From Kiritimatiellia bacterium (GTDB taxonomy: Bacteria > Verrucomicrobiota > Kiritimatiellia > RFP12 > UBA1067), in contig JAFRSR010000355.1 in assembly GCA_017427485.1 (NCBI GenBank), positions 1 through 32,134 of the forward strand: a stretch of DNA of 32,134 nucleotides, written 5' to 3'. The notes under the pieces are model-generated. The model ran no database searches and was not told the DNA's origin. It saw only the letters and a list, made by a program, of their open reading frames with translations. The position numbers and the translations under genes are program-made. Positions 16,342-24,636 of this stretch are shown here, one piece after another (the stretch's first letter is position 1; every line of letters starts with the position of its first letter).

Positions 16342-17868
16342 ATGAAGAAAAATAACAGGAAATATGGCGTCGTCAGGCGTTGCGCGGTGGCGCTGGCGGC
16401 GCTGGTGGCGGTCGGCGCGCGGGGCGCGGTCGATCCCGTGGCGTACGTGCGGGAGGCGCTTGCGCGCGGCGAGAAGACGGTGACGGTGCCGAAGGGGCGG
16501 TACGTAATCGACACGGACGACACGGTGTTCTTCCGCCTGAAGGGGCTGGACGGCGTGACGATCGACTTCGGCGGCTCGGAGCTGGTCTGCAAGAAGCGCA
16601 CGCGCTACATCGGGCTCGACCACTGCACGAACACGGTCGTGCGCAACGTGACGCTGGACATGGATCCGCTGCCGTTCTCGCAGGGCGTGATCGAGAAGGT
16701 TCTGCCGGGCGGTGCGTGGGAGGTGCGCGTGCTGGACGACTACGCGCAGCCCGAGGAGCGCGCGGGGAGCGACCAGGCCTACCGGAACGTGTGGCCGCTC
16801 CAGGTGTACGACCGCACGACGCTGGAGACGAAGAACTGGATGCGCGCGTTCAGCGGCTTCAAGATGGAGGCGATCGGTCCGTGCCGCTTCCGCGTGACGG
16901 GCGGCGGAAACCGCAGGGGCGACGTGGGCGACTACTGCGTGTGGCGCACGGGCGAGACGACGCGCAAGGCCGAGGTGTTCGGCATCCATGCGGAGAAGTG
17001 CCAGGACTGCCGCGTGGAGAACGTGACGATGTACGCGTGCTGGGGCGTGGCGTTCAACGAGCACTTCTCCAGCGGCGGCGTGTGGAAGAACTGCCGCCTG
17101 ATGCGCCGTCCCCCCGAGACGGACGTGCGGCAGCATTCCGTGCCGCGCCTCAGGAGCGGCGCGCACGACGCGTTCAACAGCCGCATGGCGGGGAAGGGGC
17201 CGCGCCTGGAGAACTGTTCCTTCGCGTACCACTGCGACGACTGCGTGAACATCAGCGGCTACTACGCCGTGGTGACGGAGGCCGAGGGAAAGACGGCGCG
17301 CATCCTCTACAAGGGGAAGACGCGCTACGGCAAGCTGCTCTTCGCGGGCGACACGCTGGAGATCATGACGCCGGAGGGCGTGTCGAAGCCCGAACATCCG
17401 AAGCTGCTCGCCATCCGCGAGGACGCGCCGCAGACGCCGTCCGAGCTCGCCTGGCTGAAGACGCTGAAGCTCTGGCCGAGGCAGGCGGAGGCCTGCACGG
17501 ACGGCGCGCGCGTGGGGCTGGACAGTCCGGGGCTTCTCGCGAAGGGCGACCTGCTCATTGCGGAAAACAAACAGGGCAACGGCTGGGCGCTCGTGGGCTG
17601 CTCGTTCGGTCCGAACCGGGCCTATGGCATCCGCATCCGCGCCTCGCACGGACTGGTGGAGAACTGCACGTTCAACCGCACCGAGGGCGCGGCGGCGATG
17701 GTCGGTCCCGAGTACGAGTGGTTCGAGGGGGGATTCGGGAACGACATCCTCTTCCGCAGCAACCGCTTCATCGGCTACGAGGACCGCACGCGCCTCTACG
17801 TGGGCGGCGGCGCCGCGCACGGCAAGCGCATCCCGGCGTCCGCCCACGCGAATGTCAAGGAAGAATGA
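16342..17868 (+). CDS. Exported right-handed parallel beta-helix protein, candidate glycosidase or lyase
   Basis: A 508-residue protein with a signal peptide (MKKNNRKYGVVRRCAVALAA, cut after VGARGA). The body has pectate-lyase-like rungs: TVTVPKGRYVID, GVTIDFGGSELVC, NTVVRNVTLDMDPLPFSQG, CRVENVTMYACWGVAF, PRLENCSFAYHCDDCVNISG and GLVENCTFNRTEG. The paired Asp299-Asp300 in HCDDCVN sits where GH28 and GH110 enzymes carry catalytic acids, so a polygalacturonase or alpha-galactosidase-like activity is possible; the overall pattern is closest to GH110-style proteins but this is not certain. It is a single gene between two promoters, with no closer ATG downstream of the start for 100 codons, so the leaderless reading of its promoter is hard to avoid unless the promoter call is wrong. 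Confidence 0.78.
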   Translation: MKKNNRKYGVVRRCAVALAALVAVGARGAVDPVAYVREALARGEKTVTVPKGRYVIDTDDTVFFRLKGLDGVTIDFGGSELVCKKRTRYIGLDHCTNTVVRNVTLDMDPLPFSQGVIEKVLPGGAWEVRVLDDYAQPEERAGSDQAYRNVWPLQVYDRTTLETKNWMRAFSGFKMEAIGPCRFRVTGGGNRRGDVGDYCVWRTGETTRKAEVFGIHAEKCQDCRVENVTMYACWGVAFNEHFSSGGVWKNCRLMRRPPETDVRQHSVPRLRSGAHDAFNSRMAGKGPRLENCSFAYHCDDCVNISGYYAVVTEAEGKTARILYKGKTRYGKLLFAGDTLEIMTPEGVSKPEHPKLLAIREDAPQTPSELAWLKTLKLWPRQAEACTDGARVGLDSPGLLAKGDLLIAENKQGNGWALVGCSFGPNRAYGIRIRASHGLVENCTFNRTEGAAAMVGPEYEWFEGGFGNDILFRSNRFIGYEDRTRLYVGGGAAHGKRIPASAHANVKEE

Positions 17869-17885
17869 ACAATCATGATCAGCCC

Positions 17886-17908
17886 GGGCATATCGGCTTG
17901 ATATGCTC
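17886..17908. terminator. Hairpin after the beta-helix gene, possible terminator
   Basis: GCATATC (17888-17894), loop GGCTT, GATATGC (17900-17906), extendable by a G-T and a G-C pair. It lies 18 bp past the stop codon and is followed by TCCTTCT rather than a clean U tract, so intrinsic termination is only plausible. Confidence 0.4.
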
Positions 17909-17921
17909 CTTCTGGCGATTT

Positions 17922-17955
17922 GCCGCTTGCGTGCGGCGGGGCGATTTGGTATCAT
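17922..17955 (+). promoter_or_regulatory. Promoter of the 18016-27453 operon with -35 box in a small dyad
   Basis: TTGCGT (17927-17932), a 17-bp spacer and TATCAT (17950-17955) preceded by TGG (TTTGGTATCAT). The -35 hexamer is exactly the loop of the inverted repeat GCCGC/GCGGC (17922-17926, 17933-17937), which could be a small operator. The leader is about 55 nt. Confidence 0.6.
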
Positions 17956-18015
17956 TTCACTGCATTTTTTCGGGTTAACCGACTCTGGCCGTGAATGCGG
18001 CGGAAAGGCGATTGA

Positions 18016-19584
18016 ATGGAAAAATTCTTCAATATAGCGGGGCCATGCAATCCCGCCAAGCACTACATGCTTCCTGCCACGGCGCGCATACCTGGAATCA
18101 TGCGCCTGGTTGAGCGGGAGCAGTACTTCGCCATACATGCTGCGCGCCAGTCCGGCAAGACGACGCTCCTTCAGGCGCTTGTGGATGAGATCAACGCCTC
18201 AGGTGAGCGCATCGCGCTTTATTTCACGGTGGAGAGCGTACAGGCCTACCCCGATCCACACGATGGAATCTTCAAGATCGTGGAGCGTATGCGGTCGGAC
18301 TTGCTGTCCCATCCGCTCTTCGGGGAGCTTGTTCGCGATCCGTCCTCGCCGATTCCGAAGTTGCTGCCTCAGCCGCCCGACCTCGGCGTGAAACTGTTCC
18401 TCACCATGCTCGCGCAGAAGGCCGGGAAGCCGCTTGTCGTGCTCTTCGACGAGGTGGACGGCCTTACGGAGGGCACGGCGGTCACGTTTCTGCGCGAACT
18501 GCGTGACGGGTACATCACGCGCAACAACATTCCCTTCCCGTCATCCGTCGCCATCGTGGGAATGATGGACATCCGCGACATGAAGGCTAAGGTGCGTCCG
18601 CACTCCGAGACGCTCGGCAGCAAGAGTCCGTTCAATGTGATCGCAAAGGACTTCACGCTGCGCAACTTTACTGCGGACGAGGTGCGGACGCTCTACGCGC
18701 AGCACACGGCCGCGACAGGACAGGTCTTCGAGTCGGAAGCCCTTGCGGCTGCGATGGAATGGAGCGGCGGACAGCCGTGGCTCGTGAACGCGTTGGCGAG
18801 CGAGTGCGTGGAGGCGATTCACGACTTCCGCTACGACGAGCCGATCACGGCGGCGGACATCGAGACGGCGAAGGAGGCGATCATCCGCCGCCGCGACACG
18901 CATGTGGATAGTCTCATGGACCGTCTTCGCGAGCCGCGCGTGAGGCGTATCGTGGAGCCTGTCATCCTTGGCGAGCAGCTGGGAGAGGTCTCCGTCAACG
19001 ACGAGGACTACCGCTACGTGCAGGACCTTGGCCTTCTCAAGGAGGTCAAGGGCGTGCTGGTTCCGTCAAACAGGATGTACGCGGAAATAATCGGGCGCTA
19101 CCTCTCGCGCGATGAGCAGACGCGCATGGTGCAGTCCATCCCGCAGACGCCGTGGGCGACGGCGGACGGTCTTGACATGCCGGGCCTCATGGCGGCGTTC
19201 CAGAAGTTCTGGCGCGAGAACAGCGAGGCGGACCGCCGCGCCTACGAGTACGGCGAGGCCACGCCGCATCTCGTCCTGATGGCGTTCCTCCAGCGCGTCA
19301 CGAACGGCAACGGGCACATCCGCCGCGAAATGGCGCTTGGATCGAAGCGCCTCGACCTCTGCGTGGAATACGGCGGCCACCGTTATGCCGTGGAGGTGAA
19401 GACGGCCAGAAATTTTGCGGGCGAAGACTCCTACAGACAACTTGCCGGCTATCTTGACAAGTTGGGCCTGACCGAGGGCTGGATGCCGATATTCGACGAG
19501 GACAAATCGAAGCCGTGGGACGAGAAGATCTACTCCCGCGACGAAACCGTTGACGGCAAGACCATCCATGTCATCGGGTTGTGA
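18016..19584 (+). CDS. AAA ATPase fused to a C-terminal PD-(D/E)XK nuclease-like domain
   Basis: A 522-residue cytoplasmic protein. The N-terminal ATPase (about 20-330) resembles the AAA_35-type group: Walker A HAARQSGKTT with Lys48 (the first Gly replaced by Ala), Walker B LVVLFDEVDGL with Asp145-Glu146, sensor-like VAIVGMMDIRD, and WSGGQPWLVNALA. A C-terminal segment has the restriction-fold core LDLCVEYGGHRYAVEVKTAR with Asp447, Glu460 and Lys462. This two-domain architecture is widespread in Bacteroidetes and PVC genomes, often in many copies, and its role is unknown; DNA transactions or defence are possibilities. It heads a run of four genes with short gaps, the next (an exported surface protein) 15 bp away. 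GGAAAGG precedes ATG 18016. Confidence 0.85.
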   Translation: MEKFFNIAGPCNPAKHYMLPATARIPGIMRLVEREQYFAIHAARQSGKTTLLQALVDEINASGERIALYFTVESVQAYPDPHDGIFKIVERMRSDLLSHPLFGELVRDPSSPIPKLLPQPPDLGVKLFLTMLAQKAGKPLVVLFDEVDGLTEGTAVTFLRELRDGYITRNNIPFPSSVAIVGMMDIRDMKAKVRPHSETLGSKSPFNVIAKDFTLRNFTADEVRTLYAQHTAATGQVFESEALAAAMEWSGGQPWLVNALASECVEAIHDFRYDEPITAADIETAKEAIIRRRDTHVDSLMDRLREPRVRRIVEPVILGEQLGEVSVNDEDYRYVQDLGLLKEVKGVLVPSNRMYAEIIGRYLSRDEQTRMVQSIPQTPWATADGLDMPGLMAAFQKFWRENSEADRRAYEYGEATPHLVLMAFLQRVTNGNGHIRREMALGSKRLDLCVEYGGHRYAVEVKTARNFAGEDSYRQLAGYLDKLGLTEGWMPIFDEDKSKPWDEKIYSRDETVDGKTIHVIGL

Positions 19585-19599
19585 AAAGGAGTCATGGAG

Positions 19600-22500
19600 A
19601 TGAAGAAACGCGTTTGTGTAACGGTCGTCATATTGGGGAGCATTGTCAGCGCGGACATGGTCGTCGGCAATTTGTCGCGCGCGAGCGTGACGAACGGCAC
19701 GCTGGGCGAGACGCTCGTTGCTGCGCCGCTGGCGTCGTCGATCGACAAGATCGGCGCGGGAACCTATTCGCTTTCCGCGGAACAGGTGCGCGCGCGCTCG
19801 GAACTCGGCGTGAACGTGCATCAGGGAACGCTGGTCTTTTCGGACGCCAGCGGCGACATCCCGTCCGTGACCGCGCCGCCCGCCGTGATGGACGCGGCGG
19901 TGCTCTGGCTCGAGGCGAGCACGAACGTGGTGGCGGACGCCGACGGCTACGTGACGAAGTGGTATGACGTGCGCGAGACGCAGAGCGCGGGCACGTGGGG
20001 AGCAACGCGCTACCGTGGCGTCTCCGCCGTCATCGCCGACATCGAAGGGGCCACGAATCCTGTCATGCGCGTGAACGCCGCCGGGCAGCCGATGGTCTAT
20101 TTCAACGGCAGGCAGAGCGGGTCGTACATGACGTTCCAGAAGCCGAATGGCGCCGGTGTGGAAGACATCGGGAACATCTATCATGTGTTCCAGGTGCTCT
20201 GCATCTCCAACAGCCTGGGCTATGCGCTCGGCAACCGGTCCAGTGCAGACGGGATTGCCTACTTCCATCCGCAGAACACCGATGGAACCTTGGGCTACCA
20301 TCTCGACCCGAATGGCACGGTGGATCCGTCTGTGTCCGGCGGAAGGGCCTATTTGGACGGCGTCTACACGGACATGGCCGCCACGTCGGCTACCCGCGGC
20401 ATGCATCTGACGGAATACCAGATGACGGAGGCGCGCGCCGCGAAGGTGGGAAGGTTCTTCTGCGACCGGGGCATGGGCGGCGGCACCTACAAGCGTTCAG
20501 GCGGCGACTACATCGGCGAGGTCGTTCTCTTCACGAATCGTCTGGACGAGGCGGATCGGCTCGCGGTGGGCGAGTATCTGCTGAAGAAATGGGTGAGTCC
20601 CGTGCCGCATGTGCCGTTATCCGTCAAGACCGCGTCGGGCGCCGCCGCGCAGGTCTCGGCAGATGCAGGCGTCACGACCGCGCCAATCCACGCGATGGGC
20701 GCAGGAACCTTCGTGAAGGACGGCGCGGGGACGGTTGCGCTCGTCGCGCCCGCATACGGTTCTGGCGTTGCGGCAGAGGTGCGCGTGGACGCCGGCGACG
20801 TGCGCACCGACCTTGCCGTGGTGGACGTGGCGGTGCGCGCGGGCGACGCCTACGTAAAGGCAGGCGTGAACGGCAACGAGCGCAGGATTTCCCGCGCGGC
20901 GGCGCCGGCAGGCGAGTTTTCCGTCTCGGGCGGCGTGTGGCGCGTCTCCGAGGTGCCGGTTGGCGTCAAGAAGCTCACGGCCACGGCGGACGAACTTGTG
21001 CTGGCGGGCGGAACGCGCGAAGCGGGCTTCAACGTCGCGTCCGACGTCATCGAGGCGACCATCCCCAACCACAGCTTTGAGAAAGGGACGGTCTCCACGG
21101 TCAACCCCGGCTACACGACAACGGTGGAAGGCTGGACGTTCAAGGCGTATACAAAGGCTTCGGTTGGAAACACCGGATACGATGGATACGTCTATCTTCA
21201 GTCATTGCCAAGGGAGAGCGACTGGAAGGTCAAGCATCCATACGGAGCCCCTGACGGCAATAAGGTGTTCATGGGCAAGGCGGGCTTTGCCGCCTGGTGC
21301 ACGGTGAACGTGCCGACGGGCGGCATCTACGAGCTGTCGTTCAAGTATTGCAAGCGCGGTGACATCGGGCCGGCTGCCGTGGACTTCGCCATCGTCACGG
21401 GAACGCAGACGAACTGGATCGGTCGGCACTACGCCACGAGCCTTTCCAACTTCCGCGAGCAGCGTTACCGCACGCCCTGGCTGGCGGCGGGCGATCACGT
21501 GCTTTATTTCGGTCACGTGAACGGCACGGACTGTCTGCCGCATTACGACGACTTCCATTTGCGATTGGTTCCCGAGGAGAATGTCGAAACCGCTCCTGTG
21601 CCCAACGGCAACTTCGAGATGGCGAGATACACGGGCATGCGGCTGAGCAGCAATCTCCCCATCACGAATGCCTGGTCCAAGTCCAACACGTTGGACGGCT
21701 GGACGCTCACGCAGACTTCTGCCGCCACGAGCCAGCCGTCCGTGGCGCCGTCGTCGCGCTTCACTCCTGGCTATTTCCGCGAGGCGCGCGCGGTGGGCGA
21801 TGGGCAGCTCGTCTTCTCGTTTGCCGGTGGCGTGGCCACGTCTCCTGCGTTCAAGTTGCCGGCGGGCAAATGGCGTCTGCGCTTTCAGGGTACGCGCTGG
21901 TGCGTGAACAATTTTCCTTTCTGGGCGTGGAACGGCACAACGAGAGTGGTCGGAACGCCCAATTTGTCGGCGACCATGACGGTGAACGGCGCGGGCGAAC
22001 CGGTCTCGCTTGGCACCGTCTCCGTCTCGTCTCGCCTCCCGAGCACGTACAGATTCGGTACGCCGATCACCGTGACGGCAGAGGACGAGCTCGTCCTGTC
22101 GCTCACGCAGACGGTCGATGCGGCGACAGCGGTTCTTGACGATCTGGAATTCGAACGCGTCGCGGAAGGCGACGAGCTGGTGACGAACGGCGGATTCGCC
22201 TCTGACTTGAGCGGGTGGACGACAGGGACTTTGCAAAACGACGCCGACAGTTATCTCAAGAAGTGCAACCTGTTCAGAAAAGGCAATACGGACAACAACT
22301 ATTCGCATAACACGTGCGACGGCAATCATGGCGTAATGATGGTCCAGGCTGCCTGGCTCGAACAGAACATCGCGTTCCCGTCTTCCGGCGTCTATCGCCT
22401 CTCGTTCTGGACGGCCACGCGGTGGGACTACACATACAGCAGCGGCCAGCTTCCGTATGGCGGCAATGCGCTGGAGGCGTACCTCGTGAAGGATGGCGTC

Positions 22501-22950
22501 ACGAATGCGATCGGGCGGACGGACGCCTGTCTCAGCACGAACTTCCAGCACCGCGTGTACACCTTTGCCGTGCCGGCTGCGGGCACTTACACGTTCGGCT
22601 TCCGTTCGCTGAACGGCTGGCCGACGCCCGACGGCGGCCACATTCTGACGCAGCCGACGGGGTATGGCGTCCCGTTCGTTACCTCGGACTGCCATGTGTT
22701 CCTCGATGCTGTCTCGATCACTCCGGCCGGAGAACTCCCACCGCCGGATGTCGATCGCCAAGTCGAAGTGAAGCTCGACGCGGGAACGCGTCTGCGCCTT
22801 GACTACAGCGGCACGGTGGAGGTCGGACGGCTGTCCCTGGGCGGCAAGTCGGTTGTCGGCGTCGTCGACGCCACGCATCCGAGCGGCCTCGTCTACGGGC
22901 CGGGCGCGCTGTACATCCGCCCGAAGGGAACCGTCGTGATCTTCAGGTAG
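19600..22950 (+). CDS. Large exported multi-module surface protein, LamG-like and CBM-like, with FR C-terminus
   Basis: About 1116 residues. ATG 19600 is preferred to 19594 because AAGGAG (19586-19591) is 8 nt from it. After the signal peptide (MKKRVCVTVVILGSIVSA) comes a LamG/concanavalin-like module (about 85-335: VLWLEASTNVVADADGYVTKWYD in part, PMVYFNG, YIGEVVLFTNRLDEADRLAVGEYL). A beta-strand stretch follows, then three tandem jelly-roll modules that each open with an N-x-x-F pattern: IPNHSFEKG, VPNGNFEMA and VTNGGFASDLSGW, as in CBM4/9-like or DUF642-like domains. The tail is VEVGRLSLGGKSVV ... KGTVVIFR-stop. No catalytic residues are recognised, so glycan binding or adhesion at the cell surface is the best guess. 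It lies 15 bp after the AAA-nuclease gene and 45 bp before a CBM-GH protein. Confidence 0.83.
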   Translation: MKKRVCVTVVILGSIVSADMVVGNLSRASVTNGTLGETLVAAPLASSIDKIGAGTYSLSAEQVRARSELGVNVHQGTLVFSDASGDIPSVTAPPAVMDAAVLWLEASTNVVADADGYVTKWYDVRETQSAGTWGATRYRGVSAVIADIEGATNPVMRVNAAGQPMVYFNGRQSGSYMTFQKPNGAGVEDIGNIYHVFQVLCISNSLGYALGNRSSADGIAYFHPQNTDGTLGYHLDPNGTVDPSVSGGRAYLDGVYTDMAATSATRGMHLTEYQMTEARAAKVGRFFCDRGMGGGTYKRSGGDYIGEVVLFTNRLDEADRLAVGEYLLKKWVSPVPHVPLSVKTASGAAAQVSADAGVTTAPIHAMGAGTFVKDGAGTVALVAPAYGSGVAAEVRVDAGDVRTDLAVVDVAVRAGDAYVKAGVNGNERRISRAAAPAGEFSVSGGVWRVSEVPVGVKKLTATADELVLAGGTREAGFNVASDVIEATIPNHSFEKGTVSTVNPGYTTTVEGWTFKAYTKASVGNTGYDGYVYLQSLPRESDWKVKHPYGAPDGNKVFMGKAGFAAWCTVNVPTGGIYELSFKYCKRGDIGPAAVDFAIVTGTQTNWIGRHYATSLSNFREQRYRTPWLAAGDHVLYFGHVNGTDCLPHYDDFHLRLVPEENVETAPVPNGNFEMARYTGMRLSSNLPITNAWSKSNTLDGWTLTQTSAATSQPSVAPSSRFTPGYFREARAVGDGQLVFSFAGGVATSPAFKLPAGKWRLRFQGTRWCVNNFPFWAWNGTTRVVGTPNLSATMTVNGAGEPVSLGTVSVSSRLPSTYRFGTPITVTAEDELVLSLTQTVDAATAVLDDLEFERVAEGDELVTNGGFASDLSGWTTGTLQNDADSYLKKCNLFRKGNTDNNYSHNTCDGNHGVMMVQAAWLEQNIAFPSSGVYRLSFWTATRWDYTYSSGQLPYGGNALEAYLVKDGVTNAIGRTDACLSTNFQHRVYTFAVPAAGTYTFGFRSLNGWPTPDGGHILTQPTGYGVPFVTSDCHVFLDAVSITPAGELPPPDVDRQVEVKLDAGTRLRLDYSGTVEVGRLSLGGKSVVGVVDATHPSGLVYGPGALYIRPKGTVVIFR

Positions 22951-22995
22951 GATGGGGACTGGTTCACTGGGACGATGATGTCAAGGAGAAGCAGT

Positions 22996-24621
22996 ATGAT
23001 GATGCGAAACATGTTGGCGTCCCTGTTTGCGGCGGGACTGATCGCCGGCGCGTCCGGCGGGCCGCTTGTCAATCCCGGATTCGAGGAACCGGCGTCGGAC
23101 GGCGTCATTCCCGGCTGGACTTACGACCGCGATGACGCGGTGGCGACCGTCGCGGTCGTTCCGGGCGAGGGCGTCGGCGGAACGAAGGCTCTTCGCATCG
23201 ACAAGCGTTCGCCTGACAAGTGGTTTTCGGTACGGCAGCGCATTCGCCTGACGCCGGGCGGACACTATCGCGTCACGTGCCGCATCCGCACGGAGGACTT
23301 CATCTGTCGCAACGTTGACCTGACCGGTCCCAATCTCCTAGTCCGCCATATTATCGGCGGGAAGGAAGTTGCCATTCCCGCGCAGAGCTCACGTCCGGTG
23401 ACGGAAACCTCTGGCGGATGGGCCCGTGCGGTGGGGCATATCGACCCGCCTGCCAATGCCGAGGGCGAAGTGGAGCTTCGTCTTTCGATTCACTTCTCCG
23501 TCACTGGAAGGTTCTATTTCGATGACATCACGGTTGAAGCGCGTGTCGATCCGCCCGTCCCTGAACCGTCGCGGGCCGACGCCTCCATCGTTGACGAGCA
23601 TAACCGCCTGCTTGTCGACGGCAAGCCGTTCCTTCCGCTCGGGTTCTACACCGAGGCGTGGGATCCGTTCACCGTCTCGAATCTCGACCTTGTCGCGTCC
23701 GGTCCGTTCAACGCGCTCGTGCCCTACTCGTTCCCCGACCGACGCCAGATGGATCTGTGCGCCGCGCGCGGGCTGAAGGTGCTCTACAACGCGAACGTCT
23801 ATTACGGCACGCGCTGGGCGTTCGGCAAGGTGCGCAGCGAGGAGGAGGAGACGGAGTGGATCGGGCGGACGGTCGCCGAGTTCAAGGATCATCCCGCGCT
23901 GCTCGGCTGGTACGTGAACGACGAGTTCAACTTCGCGTTTCGCGACCGGCTTGTCGCCCGCAACCGGCTCGTCAAGTCGCTCGACCCGCGCCACGTCACG
24001 TGGGGCGTCCACATGGAGCCGCGCGACTCGCGCTGGTTCCTCGCCTGCCACGATGTCCTGGGGGTCGATCCCTATCCGATCTCGGGGAACGCGAAGGAGA
24101 TGAAGCGGCTCAAGCTCTGCTACGAGCATCCGTCGGTGGCGTTGCAGACGGTGGCGAACATGCGCGCCTTGTGGCAGGTGATCCAGGCGTTCGACTGGGG
24201 CATGTTCAATGAGGAAATGCTGAAGGGCGGAACGCGCGCGCCCACCCGCGACGAGCTCTCCGCCATGACGCAGCTCGCGATCGCGGGCGGCGCAAGCGGC
24301 ATCTTCTACCTTTCGACTACCGCGCTCGGTTCGCCGGTCAACGGCGCGGAGTTCCATCGGCGCTGGGCGGATGTCCTCGCCGCGGCGAACGAGGTGAAGG
24401 CCAACGAGGCGACGATCCTTTCGCCGCCAGGCCCCGCCGTCACGGAAGTTTCTTCCCCAAGCTTGAAGGTGCGCACGTGGAGCACGGGCGACCGGCAAGT
24501 TGCGCTTGTCGTCAACGGCTCCTATCAGCCCATTGTCGGAACGGTGCGCTGTGCGGGATGTGCGCCGCTTGAGGTGAACCTCGGCGGACTCGCGCACGGA
24601 TATTACGTTTTGCAGAAATAG
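22996..24621 (+). CDS. Exported CBM plus GH-A-like TIM-barrel protein
   Basis: A 541-residue protein. ATG 22996 is chosen over the in-frame ATG 22975 because AAGGAG (22983-22988) sits 7 nt before it and the signal peptide (MLASLFAAGLIAGASGG) follows directly. Residues about 18-180 form a CBM4/9-like jelly roll (LVNPGFEEPASDGVIPGWTYD in part, HYRVTCRIRTEDF, GRFYFDDITVEA). The rest is a GH-A-like barrel beginning LLVDGKPFLPLGFYTEAWD, with a probable acid/base Glu310 in WYVNDEFN and later LGVDPYPIS and GGASGIFYLSTTALG. The layout resembles GH2/GH5/GH42-type exported enzymes, but the nucleophile cannot be placed and no family is named. It lies between the multi-CBM protein and the esterase fusion, 15 bp before the latter. 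Confidence 0.8.
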   Translation: MMMRNMLASLFAAGLIAGASGGPLVNPGFEEPASDGVIPGWTYDRDDAVATVAVVPGEGVGGTKALRIDKRSPDKWFSVRQRIRLTPGGHYRVTCRIRTEDFICRNVDLTGPNLLVRHIIGGKEVAIPAQSSRPVTETSGGWARAVGHIDPPANAEGEVELRLSIHFSVTGRFYFDDITVEARVDPPVPEPSRADASIVDEHNRLLVDGKPFLPLGFYTEAWDPFTVSNLDLVASGPFNALVPYSFPDRRQMDLCAARGLKVLYNANVYYGTRWAFGKVRSEEEETEWIGRTVAEFKDHPALLGWYVNDEFNFAFRDRLVARNRLVKSLDPRHVTWGVHMEPRDSRWFLACHDVLGVDPYPISGNAKEMKRLKLCYEHPSVALQTVANMRALWQVIQAFDWGMFNEEMLKGGTRAPTRDELSAMTQLAIAGGASGIFYLSTTALGSPVNGAEFHRRWADVLAAANEVKANEATILSPPGPAVTEVSSPSLKVRTWSTGDRQVALVVNGSYQPIVGTVRCAGCAPLEVNLGGLAHGYYVLQK

Positions 24622-24636
24622 AAGCAGAGGAATGAC

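Noticed and set aside
16150-18138. 662-codon minus-strand open frame
   Set aside because: It covers the beta-helix gene antisense, and the plus strand has signal peptide, rungs and promoter support.
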